From: Edaphobacter dinghuensis
Lineage (GTDB): Bacteria > Acidobacteriota > Terriglobia > Terriglobales > Acidobacteriaceae
NCBI RefSeq assembly: GCF_014640335.1
Contig: NZ_BMGT01000003.1
Coordinates: 665,149-729,148 of the forward strand
Direction: 5' to 3'
DNA: 64,000 nucleotides
Positions 30,937-40,707 of this stretch are shown piece by piece; position 1 is the stretch's first letter; each line of letters begins with the position of its first letter. A program made the translations under genes and the position numbers. The notes beneath the pieces were generated by a model, which saw only the letters and a program-made list of their open reading frames with translations, made no database searches and was not told the origin of the DNA.

Positions 30937-33900
30937 GCGCGGCCTGAATCTGCCGGGCTCCGGTGGTACCGTCGTTCTGGCCTAGCTGCGATTGCGAGAC
31001 TCCGAAGGTTGGCGACGAGATGGTCAATGAAGATGCCGGTGGCGAGGCGAGATTGGGGTGGTTGAAGACGTTGTAGCTCTCGGCGCGGAAGACGAGCTTG
31101 ACCTGCTCATGCAGCGTCTGGGTCTTTTGAAAGACGGCATCGGTGTTGATGAAGCCGGGGCCGTAGAATTTGTTGCGATGGATGGAAAGAGTCTCGCCGT
31201 AGGGTTCGTTGGTAAAGGCCGAAGCGGCGGGGCCGGTGATCTTGCCAGCGGCGACGATGGTTCCGCGATGCGAGGGATAGGGTGCTCCGATGAGTTGTGG
31301 CCGGTCGGCGGCGTCGGTGTGGAGGCTGTCGGTGGTGCCGCGAAGATCGAAGGGAAGGCCGCTCTGCGCTTGTTGAATGCCGGAGATCTCGATGCCTTCG
31401 AAGAGGTGACCTAACAGGCCGCTGCTCAGGTGCGCGGTGCCGATGCCGATGGGCAGAGCGTAGGTGGCAGCGACGGTGCCGCGGTTGCGAATGTCGAAGT
31501 CGGAGTTGCCATACTCGGGGCCGAGGTTAAAACTGTTGCGCGGAAAGAAGGAGTCGCCTGCGCCGGGTTTGATGGGGTCGCTCCCGTTATCGAGGGAGTG
31601 CGACCAGGTGTAGCTGCCGATGAGGGTGAGGCGTCCGATCTGACCGGAGAGCCGGGCTTGCAGCGCGTTGTAGTTGCCGCTGGCGATGGAGGTCTCGAAG
31701 GCCTCGTGATAGAAGGCGGTGTTGTTGACCATTGGGGCGAAGGTGGTCCCATTGGCATCGGTGCCGCCGGTGTAGAGCGCGTTGAAGGTAAGTGCATCCG
31801 GGCGGACACCTGCAGCGATAGCTGCTTGAACGAGGTTGGGCTGGGGCGGTGCACCGTCGAGTGCGCGAAGAGCGTGCGTGGTGTGGCTGCCGACGTAGTT
31901 CACTTCGAGCGCGAGGCTGCCGCGAAGTTGATGCTGGATGCCGAGGTTGTAGCTCTGGCTGGTCGGCATCTTGAGGTGGGGATCGATCACAACGGGCGCT
32001 CTAAGAAGTTGCCCGTTGGTGATGTTGGGGGATGGGGTGAGTTCACCGGGGAAGGGAAAGCCGGACACAGTGGGTGTGTCGGGAGAGCCGTCAAAGGGGT
32101 AGTCGTTGACCTGCGCCTGATAGGGCGGGTTCGATTTGGCGCTGCCGAAGAGATTGTCGAAGACGCGGTCGTGGAAGATGCCGAAGCCGCCGCGGATGGC
32201 GGTCCTGCCGTCGCCGTTGAGGTCGTAGGCGAAGCCGACGCGAGGTTCGACCAGGCCGGAGTTGTTGGCGTAGAGCTGGCGTCCTGTGCCAGGACCGACG
32301 GAGGTGAAGGTGAAGTAGCCGACGGCAGGAAGCGCGGCGGAGGCGTCGCCGTAGAAGTTGGCGAGGTCGCCGTCCTTCTCATAGGGCACGCCGTTGAAGG
32401 CGTAGCGGAGTCCGAGGATGGCGGTTAACTTCGAATTTACCTTCCATGTGTCTTGCGCGAAGACTGCGCCCTCATGCTGACGGAAGCGGGAGAGGTCGTT
32501 GGCGCGGCGCACACCGGCGCGAGTGAAGAACTGGCTCTCGGAGGAGTAGGCGACGGCCCCCTGCGCGCCCCAGATAAGGTCTTCGAAGCCGCGCACGCTG
32601 GGTGAGGAGTGACTGCCGTAGAAACTGTAGGAGGGATAACCGAAGATGGTGAAGTTATCGAGCATGAGAACGTTGCGTGAGCTGAAGTTGTCGAAGTTGC
32701 TGTCTTTGACGCTGTGGTACTCGCCGCCGAATTTGATGGAATGTGCGCCGCGAGTGTAGGTGAAGGTGTCAGCGAAGAGGATGGTTGAGCTAAGCCGCGC
32801 CTGCGCGTTGCTGTCGCCGAGGGCGGAGCAGCCGAAGATGAAGAAGTACGGGATGTTGATGTCGCGGCCATTGCCGAAGCTGTCGGTGCCGGTGAGAGCA
32901 TCGATGGCTGCGTGGTTGCAGAAGTCGCCGGTGTTATTAAGGTTATAGCCCGCGCGGACGACGTTGGCGGCGTGGACCGAGAACGAAGAGGCGATGGAGA
33001 CGACACCGTTATGGGTGGTGGTGATGTTGCTGATGTTGCCGTAGCCGGGCAGGACTTCGTCGTGGAGCGGGTTGCTCTCGGCTGCGTGGCCGTAGATATA
33101 ACGTACGGTCAGTTGATGCTTGTCGGTCAGACGTTGGTCGAAACGCCCGGTCAGGTTGTAGGAGTTCAAATTATCCGGTGAAGGGAAGAAGTAAGTCGTG
33201 CTGACGCCGTCGCCGTTATCGGCCTGTCCGACGGGAGCGAGATTGAGGATCTTTGCTACGAGCGGGTTCTGGGGGAGGCCGGAGAGATTGTTGGGATTTG
33301 TAAGCGGATTGGCGGTAAGATCGACCGGCGTTTGGCTGCCGCCGATGGGATCGGTGTAGACGAACTTGCCTGTTCTAAAGGCCGCAGTCGGCGTGGTCTG
33401 CGACGAGGTGAGTGTGGTGCGGAAGCGCTGGACCTCGCCGTTGAGGAAGAAGAAGGTGCGGTCTTTCCAGATGGGGCCGCCGATGGAAGCACCGAAGTCA
33501 TTGCGAACGTAGGGGTCTTGCCGGCCATTCTGCTTCTTGTTAAAGAAGTCGCGCGCGCCGAGTGCGCTGTAGCGTCCGAACTCGTAGACGCTGCCATGAA
33601 ATGCGTTGCTGCCGCCGCGGGTCAATACGTCGATGATGGCCCCGGTGTTGCGTCCGAACTCGGCGTCGAAGTTGTTGGTGATGACGCGGAACTCCTGTGT
33701 AGAGTCGGGATTTGCCATTGAGAGGCCGCCCTGGCCGCCGGGGACGGAGGTGTCGTTGTTGTCGGCGCCGTCGAGCATGAAGTTGTTGTTGCGGTCGCGC
33801 TGACCGTTGACGGAGAAGCCGCCTATATTGTTTTTGGCGGTGACAACACCGGGTGCCAGAAGAACCAGCTGGTAGGGGTCGCGCAGAACAAGAGGCAGGC

Positions 33901-34327
33901 TGTTAATCTGCTTTGCATCGACGACCGTGGAGAGCTGGAAGCTGTCGGTTTCGACGGGAGCTGCACTGGCGTCCTGCACGTCTATCGAGGTGGACGCGCT
34001 TGCGACCGACAAGGTGAAGTTGAGAGGAAGCGTTGCAGCAATATTAAGGATGACGTTTCGGCGTGTGAGACGCTGGAAGCCCGGTGCGATTACAGAGACG
34101 GTGTAGACCGACGGGGGCAGGGCAGCGAAGTTGTAGAGGCCGGCCGATGTCGTCGTGGCGGTACGGGTAAGTCCTATCGAGCTGGAGGTCGCTGTGACCG
34201 TCGCGTTCTGCACGAGCGCTCCGGCGGGATCGAAGACCTGGCCGGTGACGCTGCCGGTCTGGGCGAATCCAACTCCAGCCATGGCAACGAGCGCCAACAG
34301 TGCTGCACACAGGTTTCCTAAACGCAT
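30920..34327 (-). CDS. TonB-dependent receptor, Oar-like (CarboxypepD-reg domain)
   Basis: An 1135-residue outer-membrane protein. Signal peptide 'LCAALLALVAMAGVGFAQ' (cleavage near 23). A carboxypeptidase-regulatory-like domain (about 24-110, 'GSVTGQVFDPAGALVQNATV') is followed by a plug domain ('NGQRDRNNNFMLDGADNNDT', 'VITNNFDAEFGRNTGAIIDV') and a barrel ending 'ARQIQAALKVVF'. It belongs to the large acidobacterial Oar-like group lacking SusD, thought to move oligosaccharides or peptides across the outer membrane with TonB energy. ATG 34327 has AGGAG upstream; an extension to 34429 has none. No hydrolase is adjacent, so substrate is unknown. Confidence 0.92.
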   Translation of the reverse strand: MRLGNLCAALLALVAMAGVGFAQTGSVTGQVFDPAGALVQNATVTATSSSIGLTRTATTTSAGLYNFAALPPSVYTVSVIAPGFQRLTRRNVILNIAATLPLNFTLSVASASTSIDVQDASAAPVETDSFQLSTVVDAKQINSLPLVLRDPYQLVLLAPGVVTAKNNIGGFSVNGQRDRNNNFMLDGADNNDTSVPGGQGGLSMANPDSTQEFRVITNNFDAEFGRNTGAIIDVLTRGGSNAFHGSVYEFGRYSALGARDFFNKKQNGRQDPYVRNDFGASIGGPIWKDRTFFFLNGEVQRFRTTLTSSQTTPTAAFRTGKFVYTDPIGGSQTPVDLTANPLTNPNNLSGLPQNPLVAKILNLAPVGQADNGDGVSTTYFFPSPDNLNSYNLTGRFDQRLTDKHQLTVRYIYGHAAESNPLHDEVLPGYGNISNITTTHNGVVSIASSFSVHAANVVRAGYNLNNTGDFCNHAAIDALTGTDSFGNGRDINIPYFFIFGCSALGDSNAQARLSSTILFADTFTYTRGAHSIKFGGEYHSVKDSNFDNFSSRNVLMLDNFTIFGYPSYSFYGSHSSPSVRGFEDLIWGAQGAVAYSSESQFFTRAGVRRANDLSRFRQHEGAVFAQDTWKVNSKLTAILGLRYAFNGVPYEKDGDLANFYGDASAALPAVGYFTFTSVGPGTGRQLYANNSGLVEPRVGFAYDLNGDGRTAIRGGFGIFHDRVFDNLFGSAKSNPPYQAQVNDYPFDGSPDTPTVSGFPFPGELTPSPNITNGQLLRAPVVIDPHLKMPTSQSYNLGIQHQLRGSLALEVNYVGSHTTHALRALDGAPPQPNLVQAAIAAGVRPDALTFNALYTGGTDANGTTFAPMVNNTAFYHEAFETSIASGNYNALQARLSGQIGRLTLIGSYTWSHSLDNGSDPIKPGAGDSFFPRNSFNLGPEYGNSDFDIRNRGTVAATYALPIGIGTAHLSSGLLGHLFEGIEISGIQQAQSGLPFDLRGTTDSLHTDAADRPQLIGAPYPSHRGTIVAAGKITGPAASAFTNEPYGETLSIHRNKFYGPGFINTDAVFQKTQTLHEQVKLVFRAESYNVFNHPNLASPPASSLTISSPTFGVSQSQLGQNDGTTGARQIQAALKVVF

Positions 34328-35039
34328 GAACAAACTCCTGAATCGAAGGGTAAATTTTTGCTCGCTTAGGTCGTGCCTGAAGCCCTGTGACTGAACGCGG
34401 CCATGAAAGCCGCGACGGGCGTGTTCCACAGACAGGCAAGCCGGTTGAGAGCGCGATGGTCTGGTCGCTTTTGATCGATATGAAATAAAGACGAGCCAAC
34501 CTGATGAAATATAGATAAGCCATCCTAAAAGGAGCGACTCATCGATCTGGCTTCATCAGAGTATGGAACGATCTCTATTTCGATGCGTACTAAGTAACAG
34601 CATTAAGACAAAGGTTATCCATATCAGTATGAACTCTAAGGTAATTCCGAAGGGAATGTATATCGCTATGAGAACAAGGGCCGCAGATATTCAGCATCGT
34701 TGCTTTTGCGGAGAACTGTTATCCCCCCTTTGAGGGATAGGAGGGTCTGGGCTGGTTCTCTATTCTTGCTTGCCGATTGGGCGGGGTGGAGCGGCGATGG
34801 AGCCTATCTATGGAGTAGGAATTATTTCTTTGCGGCTCTGAATGAGCGCGGCTGATGGGTTGAGACTGCGTGGCCGGGTTGCCAGTATGCGGTCAGGGTG
34901 TTGTGATGAAGCTGAGGCTTTTTCGGATCGTGACGATCCGGGAGGGTCGAGGGCAGGAATGCAGGTTGTTGGCAGATATTGGAATACTGGTCCCAGGGGT
35001 GGTGTGGGATTTGGAGAGTGTTTTGGGAATGTTCGATCT
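34328..35039. other. Non-coding region between receptor and mutarotase-like gene
   Basis: About 700 bases between divergent genes. It contains the receptor promoter region with a tandem 23-base repeat (34481-34525) and a small hairpin TATCCC/GGGATA (34720-34739). An open frame running on from 34842 lacks a ribosome site and is taken as the 5' extension of the following gene. Nothing else is supported. Confidence 0.5.
34481..34525 (-). repeat. Tandem 23-base repeat upstream of the TonB receptor gene
   Basis: Two 22-base units, TGAAATAAAGACGAGCC plus 5 bases (34481-34502) and TGAAATATAGATAAGCC plus 5 bases (34504-34525), differ at four positions. They lie about 155-200 bases before the ATG at 34327 and could be regulator-binding sites. 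Confidence 0.6.
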
Positions 35040-36215
35040 ATGAGTGAGAAAAATAGACTTCAAAGTGTTGCGTCCTCGACCGCGAACTGGGATGAGCGCG
35101 TGGCTGTAACGCTGACGAATGGTTTGGTGGAGTTGACCTTGCTGCCGGGAGGCGGGCATCTAGCCCGCTGGGCTTTTGCCGGAGAGCAGAATACGCTATG
35201 GGAGGCTCCGTGGAAGACGGCCGATCCGGGATCGGCAGAGCATGCGGCCATCGCGACGGAGTTTGCGGACGAAGAGGCGGGAAGTTATCTGGCGTCATAC
35301 ACGGGGCACGTGCTCTGTTTGGATGGATTTGGTCCGGCCAGTCAAGCGGACGCGGCGGCGGGAGTGTCGTTGCACGGCGAGGCGCCGACGGCCACGTGGG
35401 CATTCACCAGCGAGCAGGAGAACGAGGCGAACGGCAGCGTGGAACTGCCTGTGGCCGGGTTGCGAGTGGAGCGGCGGTTCGTCATAGCGGCTGGGGAGAG
35501 CGTGTTGCGCGTCGAGGAGCAGGTGACGAATCTCCGCACTGCGGAGCGCGATTTGCACTGGGTGCAGCATTCGACATTTGGCACTCCTCTGTTTGCTGCC
35601 GGGAATGGACGAGCAACCGCGTCGGTGCACAAGGGCGTGACCTTGCCGCAGGACTATGACGGACGCAATCTGTTGGCGCGCGATACGGAGTTTATATGGC
35701 CTTATGCTCCGGGCGCTGATGGCGAACGTGTCGATCTGCGCGAGCTCTTTGGGCGGCGGGGCGCTGGGTTTGTGGCAGCGACGCAGCAGGATGCCGGGCG
35801 GAAGCATGGCTTTGTTGCGCTCTGCCAGGCAGAGGTTGGATTGGCGGTTGGGTATGTCTTTCGCGTCGAGGATTTTCCCTGGGTGACACTGTGGGAGGAG
35901 AACCATGCGCGCGATGCTGCGCCGTGGCTGGGACGCGTAGAGGCGCGCGGCATGGAGTTCGGCACGACGCCGCTGCCGCTGGGTAAGGAGGCGGTGGACG
36001 CGCGCGGCCCTCTGTTTGGAAGTCCTACCTCGCGCAGAATCGGAGCGCATGAGACGCTGAGGGCTCCGTGGATGATGTTTGTTGTCGAGGTTCCGCATGG
36101 GTGGCGGGAGGTCGAGGATGTGCGCGTCGAGGCAGACGAGATTGTGTTGATTCACCAGGGAGAGCGTGTACGTGTCGGCGTGCGTGGGGCCGCCGCGTTT
36201 CTGGGCACGGCGTAG
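35040..36215 (+). CDS. Aldose 1-epimerase-like (galactose mutarotase fold) hypothetical protein
   Basis: A 391-residue protein with no signal peptide. It begins 'VTLTNGLVELTLLPGGGHLA' and continues with beta-sandwich segments such as 'RRFVIAAGESVLRVEEQVTN' and 'DLHWVQHSTFGTPLF', typical of the galactose-mutarotase superfamily. The invariant His/Asp/Glu catalytic set of true mutarotases is not obvious, so the reaction is uncertain; it may be a sugar-binding or isomerase relative. ATG 35040 has only a weak ribosome site (GGGAATG). The frame is open for another 66 codons upstream. Confidence 0.7.
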   Translation: MSEKNRLQSVASSTANWDERVAVTLTNGLVELTLLPGGGHLARWAFAGEQNTLWEAPWKTADPGSAEHAAIATEFADEEAGSYLASYTGHVLCLDGFGPASQADAAAGVSLHGEAPTATWAFTSEQENEANGSVELPVAGLRVERRFVIAAGESVLRVEEQVTNLRTAERDLHWVQHSTFGTPLFAAGNGRATASVHKGVTLPQDYDGRNLLARDTEFIWPYAPGADGERVDLRELFGRRGAGFVAATQQDAGRKHGFVALCQAEVGLAVGYVFRVEDFPWVTLWEENHARDAAPWLGRVEARGMEFGTTPLPLGKEAVDARGPLFGSPTSRRIGAHETLRAPWMMFVVEVPHGWREVEDVRVEADEIVLIHQGERVRVGVRGAAAFLGTA

Positions 36216-36295
36216 AGAGAATCTCCGGCATTGCTTTCAAGTTGTCCCTTGGTGGATGGCTTGCCTTGCTGTGCTTTGCGAGACTGTAATGACAG

Positions 36296-37468
36296 ATGTC
36301 TTGCGAGGGCAGTGTGGCTGGTTTGTGGACGGGCGAGTGGCAGGAGTGGATTCGGCTACGGGCGGTCGAAGCTGGTTTCGATACGGCTGGGGTTGCGCCT
36401 GTCTACGGGACGGAGAGCGAGGTTGGCCGAGTCGACGCTCGACGCTTCGAGGGGTGGGTGGATGCGGGTCGTGCCGGAGAGATGGAGTATCTAAAGCGCA
36501 GGAATGAGCAGGGAGTGTTACTGCGCAGCGGCGTTGAGGTGGCGATGCCGTGGGCCAGGTCGGTTATCGTCTGTGCGGTGAATTACAACGGAGATGGGCC
36601 GCTTTCAATTGCTCCTGCAAAAGAGGGAACGGGGTGGATCGCCCGTTATGCCTGGAGCGGGCGAGCAGTCGAGGGTGAGGGCGAGCTTGCTCCTTCTGAT
36701 TATCACGACGAGATGCTGGGCAGGCTGCGCCGGGTAGAGGAGGCGTTGCACGAGAGGTATGCGTGCGAGACGAAGTGCTACGTCGATACGGGACCACTGG
36801 TGGAGCGGGCGGCGGCGGCAAAGGCCGGGGTGGGGTGGATCGGGAAGAATGCCTGTGTCCTGAATCAGGGGTTGGGTTCGTGGCTGCTGCTGGGAGTGAT
36901 TGTGACTTCGCTGGAGGTGGGTGATGACGAAGAGTTGCAGATCGCTGCGGACAGGTGCGGAAGTTGTACGCGGTGTATCGATGCCTGCCCTACTGACGCA
37001 TTGGTAAAGCCGCGGGAGATGGATGCTTCGCGCTGTATCGCGTATCTGACGATCGAGAAGAAGGGAGCGATTGCGGAGGAGCTGCGCGAGGCGATGGGGA
37101 GGCAGGTCTTTGGCTGCGATATCTGCCAGGATGTCTGCCCGTGGAACAGAAGGTCTCCTGTGGCGACAAGGGAGGGGATGCTGACGCGGAGGGAGATGGT
37201 GAATCCGGCGCTGGAGTGGCTGGCAGGGATGGATGCGGCGGAGTTTCGGCTGTGGTTCAAGGGCTCTCCTGTGGAGCGAACGCGGAAGAAGCGGCTGCAT
37301 CGGAATGTGGCGATTGCGATGGGCAACAGCGGCGAGATGCGGTTTGTGCCGCAACTGGAGCAGTGGAGCACGGGCGAGGACGAGGTGCTGGCAGAGAGCG
37401 CGCGGTGGGCGCTTGGACGGCTGCGCAGGCTGGAGGAGGAGAGGAAAGCTGCCGCTGCGCTCTGCTAG
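36296..37468 (+). CDS. queG: Epoxyqueuosine reductase QueG
   Basis: A 390-residue enzyme for the last step of queuosine synthesis, reducing epoxyqueuosine in tRNA using a cobalamin and two 4Fe-4S clusters. Ferredoxin-like motifs are 'CGSCTRCIDACP' (near residue 221) and 'GCDICQDVCPWNR' (near 275). The N-terminal part has 'AMPWARSVIVCAVNY', and 'CYVDTGPLVERAAAAKAGVG' plus 'WIGKNACVLN' is family-typical. A C-terminal HEAT-like region follows. The start is not certain; this ATG gives about 10 residues before the first conserved helix, normal for the family. Confidence 0.95.
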   Translation: MSCEGSVAGLWTGEWQEWIRLRAVEAGFDTAGVAPVYGTESEVGRVDARRFEGWVDAGRAGEMEYLKRRNEQGVLLRSGVEVAMPWARSVIVCAVNYNGDGPLSIAPAKEGTGWIARYAWSGRAVEGEGELAPSDYHDEMLGRLRRVEEALHERYACETKCYVDTGPLVERAAAAKAGVGWIGKNACVLNQGLGSWLLLGVIVTSLEVGDDEELQIAADRCGSCTRCIDACPTDALVKPREMDASRCIAYLTIEKKGAIAEELREAMGRQVFGCDICQDVCPWNRRSPVATREGMLTRREMVNPALEWLAGMDAAEFRLWFKGSPVERTRKKRLHRNVAIAMGNSGEMRFVPQLEQWSTGEDEVLAESARWALGRLRRLEEERKAAAALC

Positions 37469-37513
37469 CATCGAATGCAGGTACGGGTATTTTTCCGCTG
37501 CTGCAACTTTGCT

Positions 37514-38470
37514 ATGACTCCTAGTGTTCCCGAAAAGACCGTTCCGCCTGAGCTGCCTGAAGCGATCCAGCAGGCAAAGCCGGATCTGCCGCCGAAGCCG
37601 ATCGAAGAGGTGCGGCCGGTGGTGGCCAAAAGCGGCTTTTGGCCCCAAATGGTTGCGCTGTTTCGCTATCTGACGCAAACCGAGGTGCATACCTATGCCT
37701 TCAGTGTGGCGGCCAATGCGATCCTGTCGCTGTTTCCGTTTATCGTGTTGTTGCTGACGGTGTCGCGCGTGGTCTTCCACTCACGGTCGATGGAGACGGT
37801 CGTCGATGCGATGATGAAGAGCTTTCTGCCGACGGGGCAGGAGTTTGTGATGCGTAATATGCAGCTGTTGGCGCATCCGCATAAACGGACAGAGGTGTTT
37901 TCGCTGGTGATGTTGCTGATTACCTCGACCGGCGTGTTTCTGCCGTTGGAAGTGGCGCTGAACAATGTCTGGGGGGTGAAGCAGAACCGGAGCTACCTGC
38001 GGAACCAGATGACCTCCGCCTGCCTGGCGTTTGGAGTGGGTGTGCTGGCGATGCTGTCGGTGGCGTTTACGGCGACACAGAGGACCATTTTGACGTGGCT
38101 TTTTTTCGGACATACGCAGAACGCGATGTTTAATTTCTTCACGTTCAGCTTTATGAAGATTTGTGCCGGAATTGCGAGCATTCTGCTGTTCTTTCTGATC
38201 TATTGGATACTGCCTAACCGCAAGATTCCGGCACGGGCGGTTTTGCCGACGGCGATTGTGACTGGACTGCTGTGGGAGCTCGCGAAGTATCTTTATATGC
38301 GGGCGCTGCCGTGGTTGGACTTTCAGTCGGTATACGGGCCGTTTTATATTTCGGTCGGGCTGATGATGTGGGCCTTTCTGTCCGGGCTGCTGCTTTTGGT
38401 GGGCGCGCATTTTTCGGCAACTCGTTATACGCTGTGGCTTGCCCGGCAAGAGGCACGAGGAGAGAAGTAG
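37514..38470 (+). CDS. YihY/virulence factor BrkB family membrane protein
   Basis: A 318-residue protein with six predicted helices and the YihY family pattern: 'EVHTYAFSVAANAILSLFPF', 'TSTGVFLPLEVALNNVWGVK', 'IYWILPNRKIPARAVLPTAI' and 'VYGPFYISVGLMMWAFLSGL'. The N-terminal 50 residues are cytoplasmic and Pro/Glu-rich. Once called RNase BN, the family is now regarded as a membrane protein of unknown function. ATG 37514 is used. It ends two bases before the next ATG, so it is co-transcribed with the phosphatase gene. Confidence 0.88.
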   Translation: MTPSVPEKTVPPELPEAIQQAKPDLPPKPIEEVRPVVAKSGFWPQMVALFRYLTQTEVHTYAFSVAANAILSLFPFIVLLLTVSRVVFHSRSMETVVDAMMKSFLPTGQEFVMRNMQLLAHPHKRTEVFSLVMLLITSTGVFLPLEVALNNVWGVKQNRSYLRNQMTSACLAFGVGVLAMLSVAFTATQRTILTWLFFGHTQNAMFNFFTFSFMKICAGIASILLFFLIYWILPNRKIPARAVLPTAIVTGLLWELAKYLYMRALPWLDFQSVYGPFYISVGLMMWAFLSGLLLLVGAHFSATRYTLWLARQEARGEK

Positions 38471-38472
38471 CG

Positions 38473-40650
38473 ATGCAGGACGCTTTGGGATCTCGGTTGC
38501 AGAAATGGATCAAAAAGCCGCCAACCGGATTGGCCGGAGCCGCGTTTTGGCTGGCCATCTGGTTTTGCGCGCTGCTGCTGTTGCGTCTGCTGCCGGGCGG
38601 TTGGGGAACGTTCTTCAACGTAATCGAGATCTTCGTTGGGATCGCCCTGGTGTCGGTTGCGGTTCCGCTGATTTTGCAGACGGTGCGCCGCCGTATGCTG
38701 TGGAGCCTGCGCAATAAGCTGGTAATCACCTATCTATTAATAGGACTGGCGCCGGTGGTGCTGGTGGTGACCCTGGTGCTGGTTTCGGCTTATATTGCTG
38801 CGGGGCAGTTTGCCATTCATCTGGTGGACTCGCGATTGCAGGCGGAGCTGAACCAGATGGACGGAGCCAATGCGCATCGCGCTGATGTGATCGTCCAGGT
38901 ACTCGGCGGGAAGCCGTCGGCGGAGGAGATCGAAGAGCAGGACAGTGTGGTCAACCGGCTGGATATGGCAGGAATGAGCCTGCATCCGGCGACGAAGGCA
39001 TATATCAACGGAGCACCGATTGCGCTGGACCCGATCGATGAGAAGACACCGCTGGGGCTACCGCCGTGGGCATCGGAGCTGAAGGGTGGGGACTTCCAGA
39101 ACCTGGTGCTGGATGGGGGAGAGCTTTATCTGGTCGTGGTTCATCAGCGAAAGTTGGGGGACGGGCGGATGTTCAGCCTGGTGAGCAGCATGCCGGTGGA
39201 CAACGGGTTGATGAACCTGATCGCCGATGGGTTGGGGCGTGCCGTGCTATTTCCCGAGAGGCTGGGGAACCTTGCCGCAGAACGGCGAGAGGCGGCAGCC
39301 GAAGAGAAGAGGCCGGCTTCACTGGTGATGACTTCGGGGCGGCGGTCGAAGAACGTAACCGGGGTTGCGGGCGGCACGGAGCCGCCTGCTGTCAGCCTTA
39401 TGGACATTCGGGTGCGTTTCTTATCGACCACATCGATTACGGATTGGGGTTCGGGTGACCGCGACAGCATTCTGATCGAAGTTGATTCGCGGCCAACGCT
39501 GCTGTATCGGCGGCTCTTTGGAGCGTCGCTGAATGGCGTGCTGACGAGCGGATATCGCGATGGGTTGATTGTGCTGTGTATCGTCTTTGCGCTGATTGAG
39601 TCGTTGGCTCTCTATATGGCGATTCGCCTGAGCCGGACGATTACAGCCTCTGTCGCCGATCTGTATGAGGCAACGCATGCGGTCGACCGTGGAGAGCTGA
39701 GCCACCGGATTGGCGTGAACCGGACTGACCAGCTTGCGGAGTTGAGCCGGTCATTCAACACGATGACCGGATCGTTGCAGAGGCTGCTGGAGGAACAGAA
39801 GGAGAAGGAGCGGCTGCAGAACGAGATCTCGATTGCGCAGGAGGTGCAGGCGAACCTGTTTCCGCACCATGTCTCGAACCTTGCCAGCCTGGAACTGCAT
39901 GGGGTCTGTCGTCCGGCGCGCTCGGTGAGCGGAGATTACTACGACTTCCTCGTCTTTCACCAAGAGGCGAATGAAGGTGTGCCCTCGCGGCGGGAGACGG
40001 GAGTAGGCATCGCGATTGGCGATATCAGCGGCAAGGGGATCTCGGCGGCGCTGCTGATGGCGACCCTGCATTCGGCTGTGCGAGCGTATCGTTTTGCCAG
40101 CGAGGAACTGGTATACAGCGAGACGAGCCTTGCGGGGCTGATGGCGAGCAGAGAAGAGCGCGGAGGTGACTGCGATGAGTTGTTCGAGTCGCCGGGGCGG
40201 ATTCTTTCATTGCTGAATCGGCACCTCTATCGGAGTACACAGCCGGAGAAGTATGCCACATTGTTCCTCGCGCACTATGATGCTGCTTCGTCCATGCTGA
40301 CGTATTCGAACGCGGGACAACTGCCGCCGCTGGTGCTGGGGCGCGATGGCGCTATTCGCAGGCTGGACCAGGGCGGTACTGTTGTCGGGTTGATGGATGG
40401 AATGCACTATGAGGAAGATCGTTTCCAGATGCAGCCCGGCGACATTATGGTGGCGTATTCGGACGGCGTGACCGAGCCGGAGAACGACTTTGGAGAGTTT
40501 GGAGAAGCGCGCCTGATGGATGTGGTGAGGCGCTATCGCGACGAGCCGCTGCACGTGATTTCGACTAAGGTCATGCAGGCGCTGGACGCGTGGATCGGGG
40601 CAGAAGAGCAGCCGGACGACATCACGCTGGTGCTGGCTCGGCAGACTTAA
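38473..40650 (+). CDS. PP2C-type (SpoIIE/RsbU) serine phosphatase with HAMP domain
   Basis: A 725-residue membrane protein. Two membrane helices near the start ('AAFWLAIWFCALLLLRLLPG' and the 'ITYLLIGLAPVVLVVTLVLV' segment) precede a sensor region of about 250 residues. A third helix near 365 leads into a HAMP domain (about 385-440, 'SRTITASVADLYEATHAVDR'). A coiled coil follows ('EEQKEKERLQNEISIAQEVQ'), then a PP2C-like domain (463-725) with 'SVSGDYYDF', 'IAIGDISGKGISAALLM' and 'VAYSDGVTEPEN', which hold the metal-binding Asp residues. Such proteins dephosphorylate anti-anti-sigma factors in partner-switching. No partner genes are adjacent. GAGAG precedes the ATG. Confidence 0.93.
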   Translation: MQDALGSRLQKWIKKPPTGLAGAAFWLAIWFCALLLLRLLPGGWGTFFNVIEIFVGIALVSVAVPLILQTVRRRMLWSLRNKLVITYLLIGLAPVVLVVTLVLVSAYIAAGQFAIHLVDSRLQAELNQMDGANAHRADVIVQVLGGKPSAEEIEEQDSVVNRLDMAGMSLHPATKAYINGAPIALDPIDEKTPLGLPPWASELKGGDFQNLVLDGGELYLVVVHQRKLGDGRMFSLVSSMPVDNGLMNLIADGLGRAVLFPERLGNLAAERREAAAEEKRPASLVMTSGRRSKNVTGVAGGTEPPAVSLMDIRVRFLSTTSITDWGSGDRDSILIEVDSRPTLLYRRLFGASLNGVLTSGYRDGLIVLCIVFALIESLALYMAIRLSRTITASVADLYEATHAVDRGELSHRIGVNRTDQLAELSRSFNTMTGSLQRLLEEQKEKERLQNEISIAQEVQANLFPHHVSNLASLELHGVCRPARSVSGDYYDFLVFHQEANEGVPSRRETGVGIAIGDISGKGISAALLMATLHSAVRAYRFASEELVYSETSLAGLMASREERGGDCDELFESPGRILSLLNRHLYRSTQPEKYATLFLAHYDAASSMLTYSNAGQLPPLVLGRDGAIRRLDQGGTVVGLMDGMHYEEDRFQMQPGDIMVAYSDGVTEPENDFGEFGEARLMDVVRRYRDEPLHVISTKVMQALDAWIGAEEQPDDITLVLARQT

Positions 40651-40661
40651 GCGTTGCTTTG

Positions 40662-40682
40662 ATTTATCAAATATGATGAAAT
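40662..40682. promoter_or_regulatory. Possible operator upstream of the toxin-antitoxin genes
   Basis: ATTTATCA (40662-40669) and TGATGAAAT (40674-40682) form an imperfect inverted repeat in the short AT-rich gap before the antitoxin gene, where an Xre-type antitoxin would autoregulate. Confidence 0.35.
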
Positions 40683-40707
40683 AAGTATTCAGTATTGGAG
40701 GATGGCT

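Noticed and set aside
31430..32428. Plus-strand open frame of 332 codons inside the TonB receptor
   Set aside because: Antisense to conserved barrel codons, Val/Gly-rich with no known fold.
36605..37780. Minus-strand open frame of 391 codons over queG and yihY
   Set aside because: Antisense shadow; queG and YihY families are certain on the other strand.
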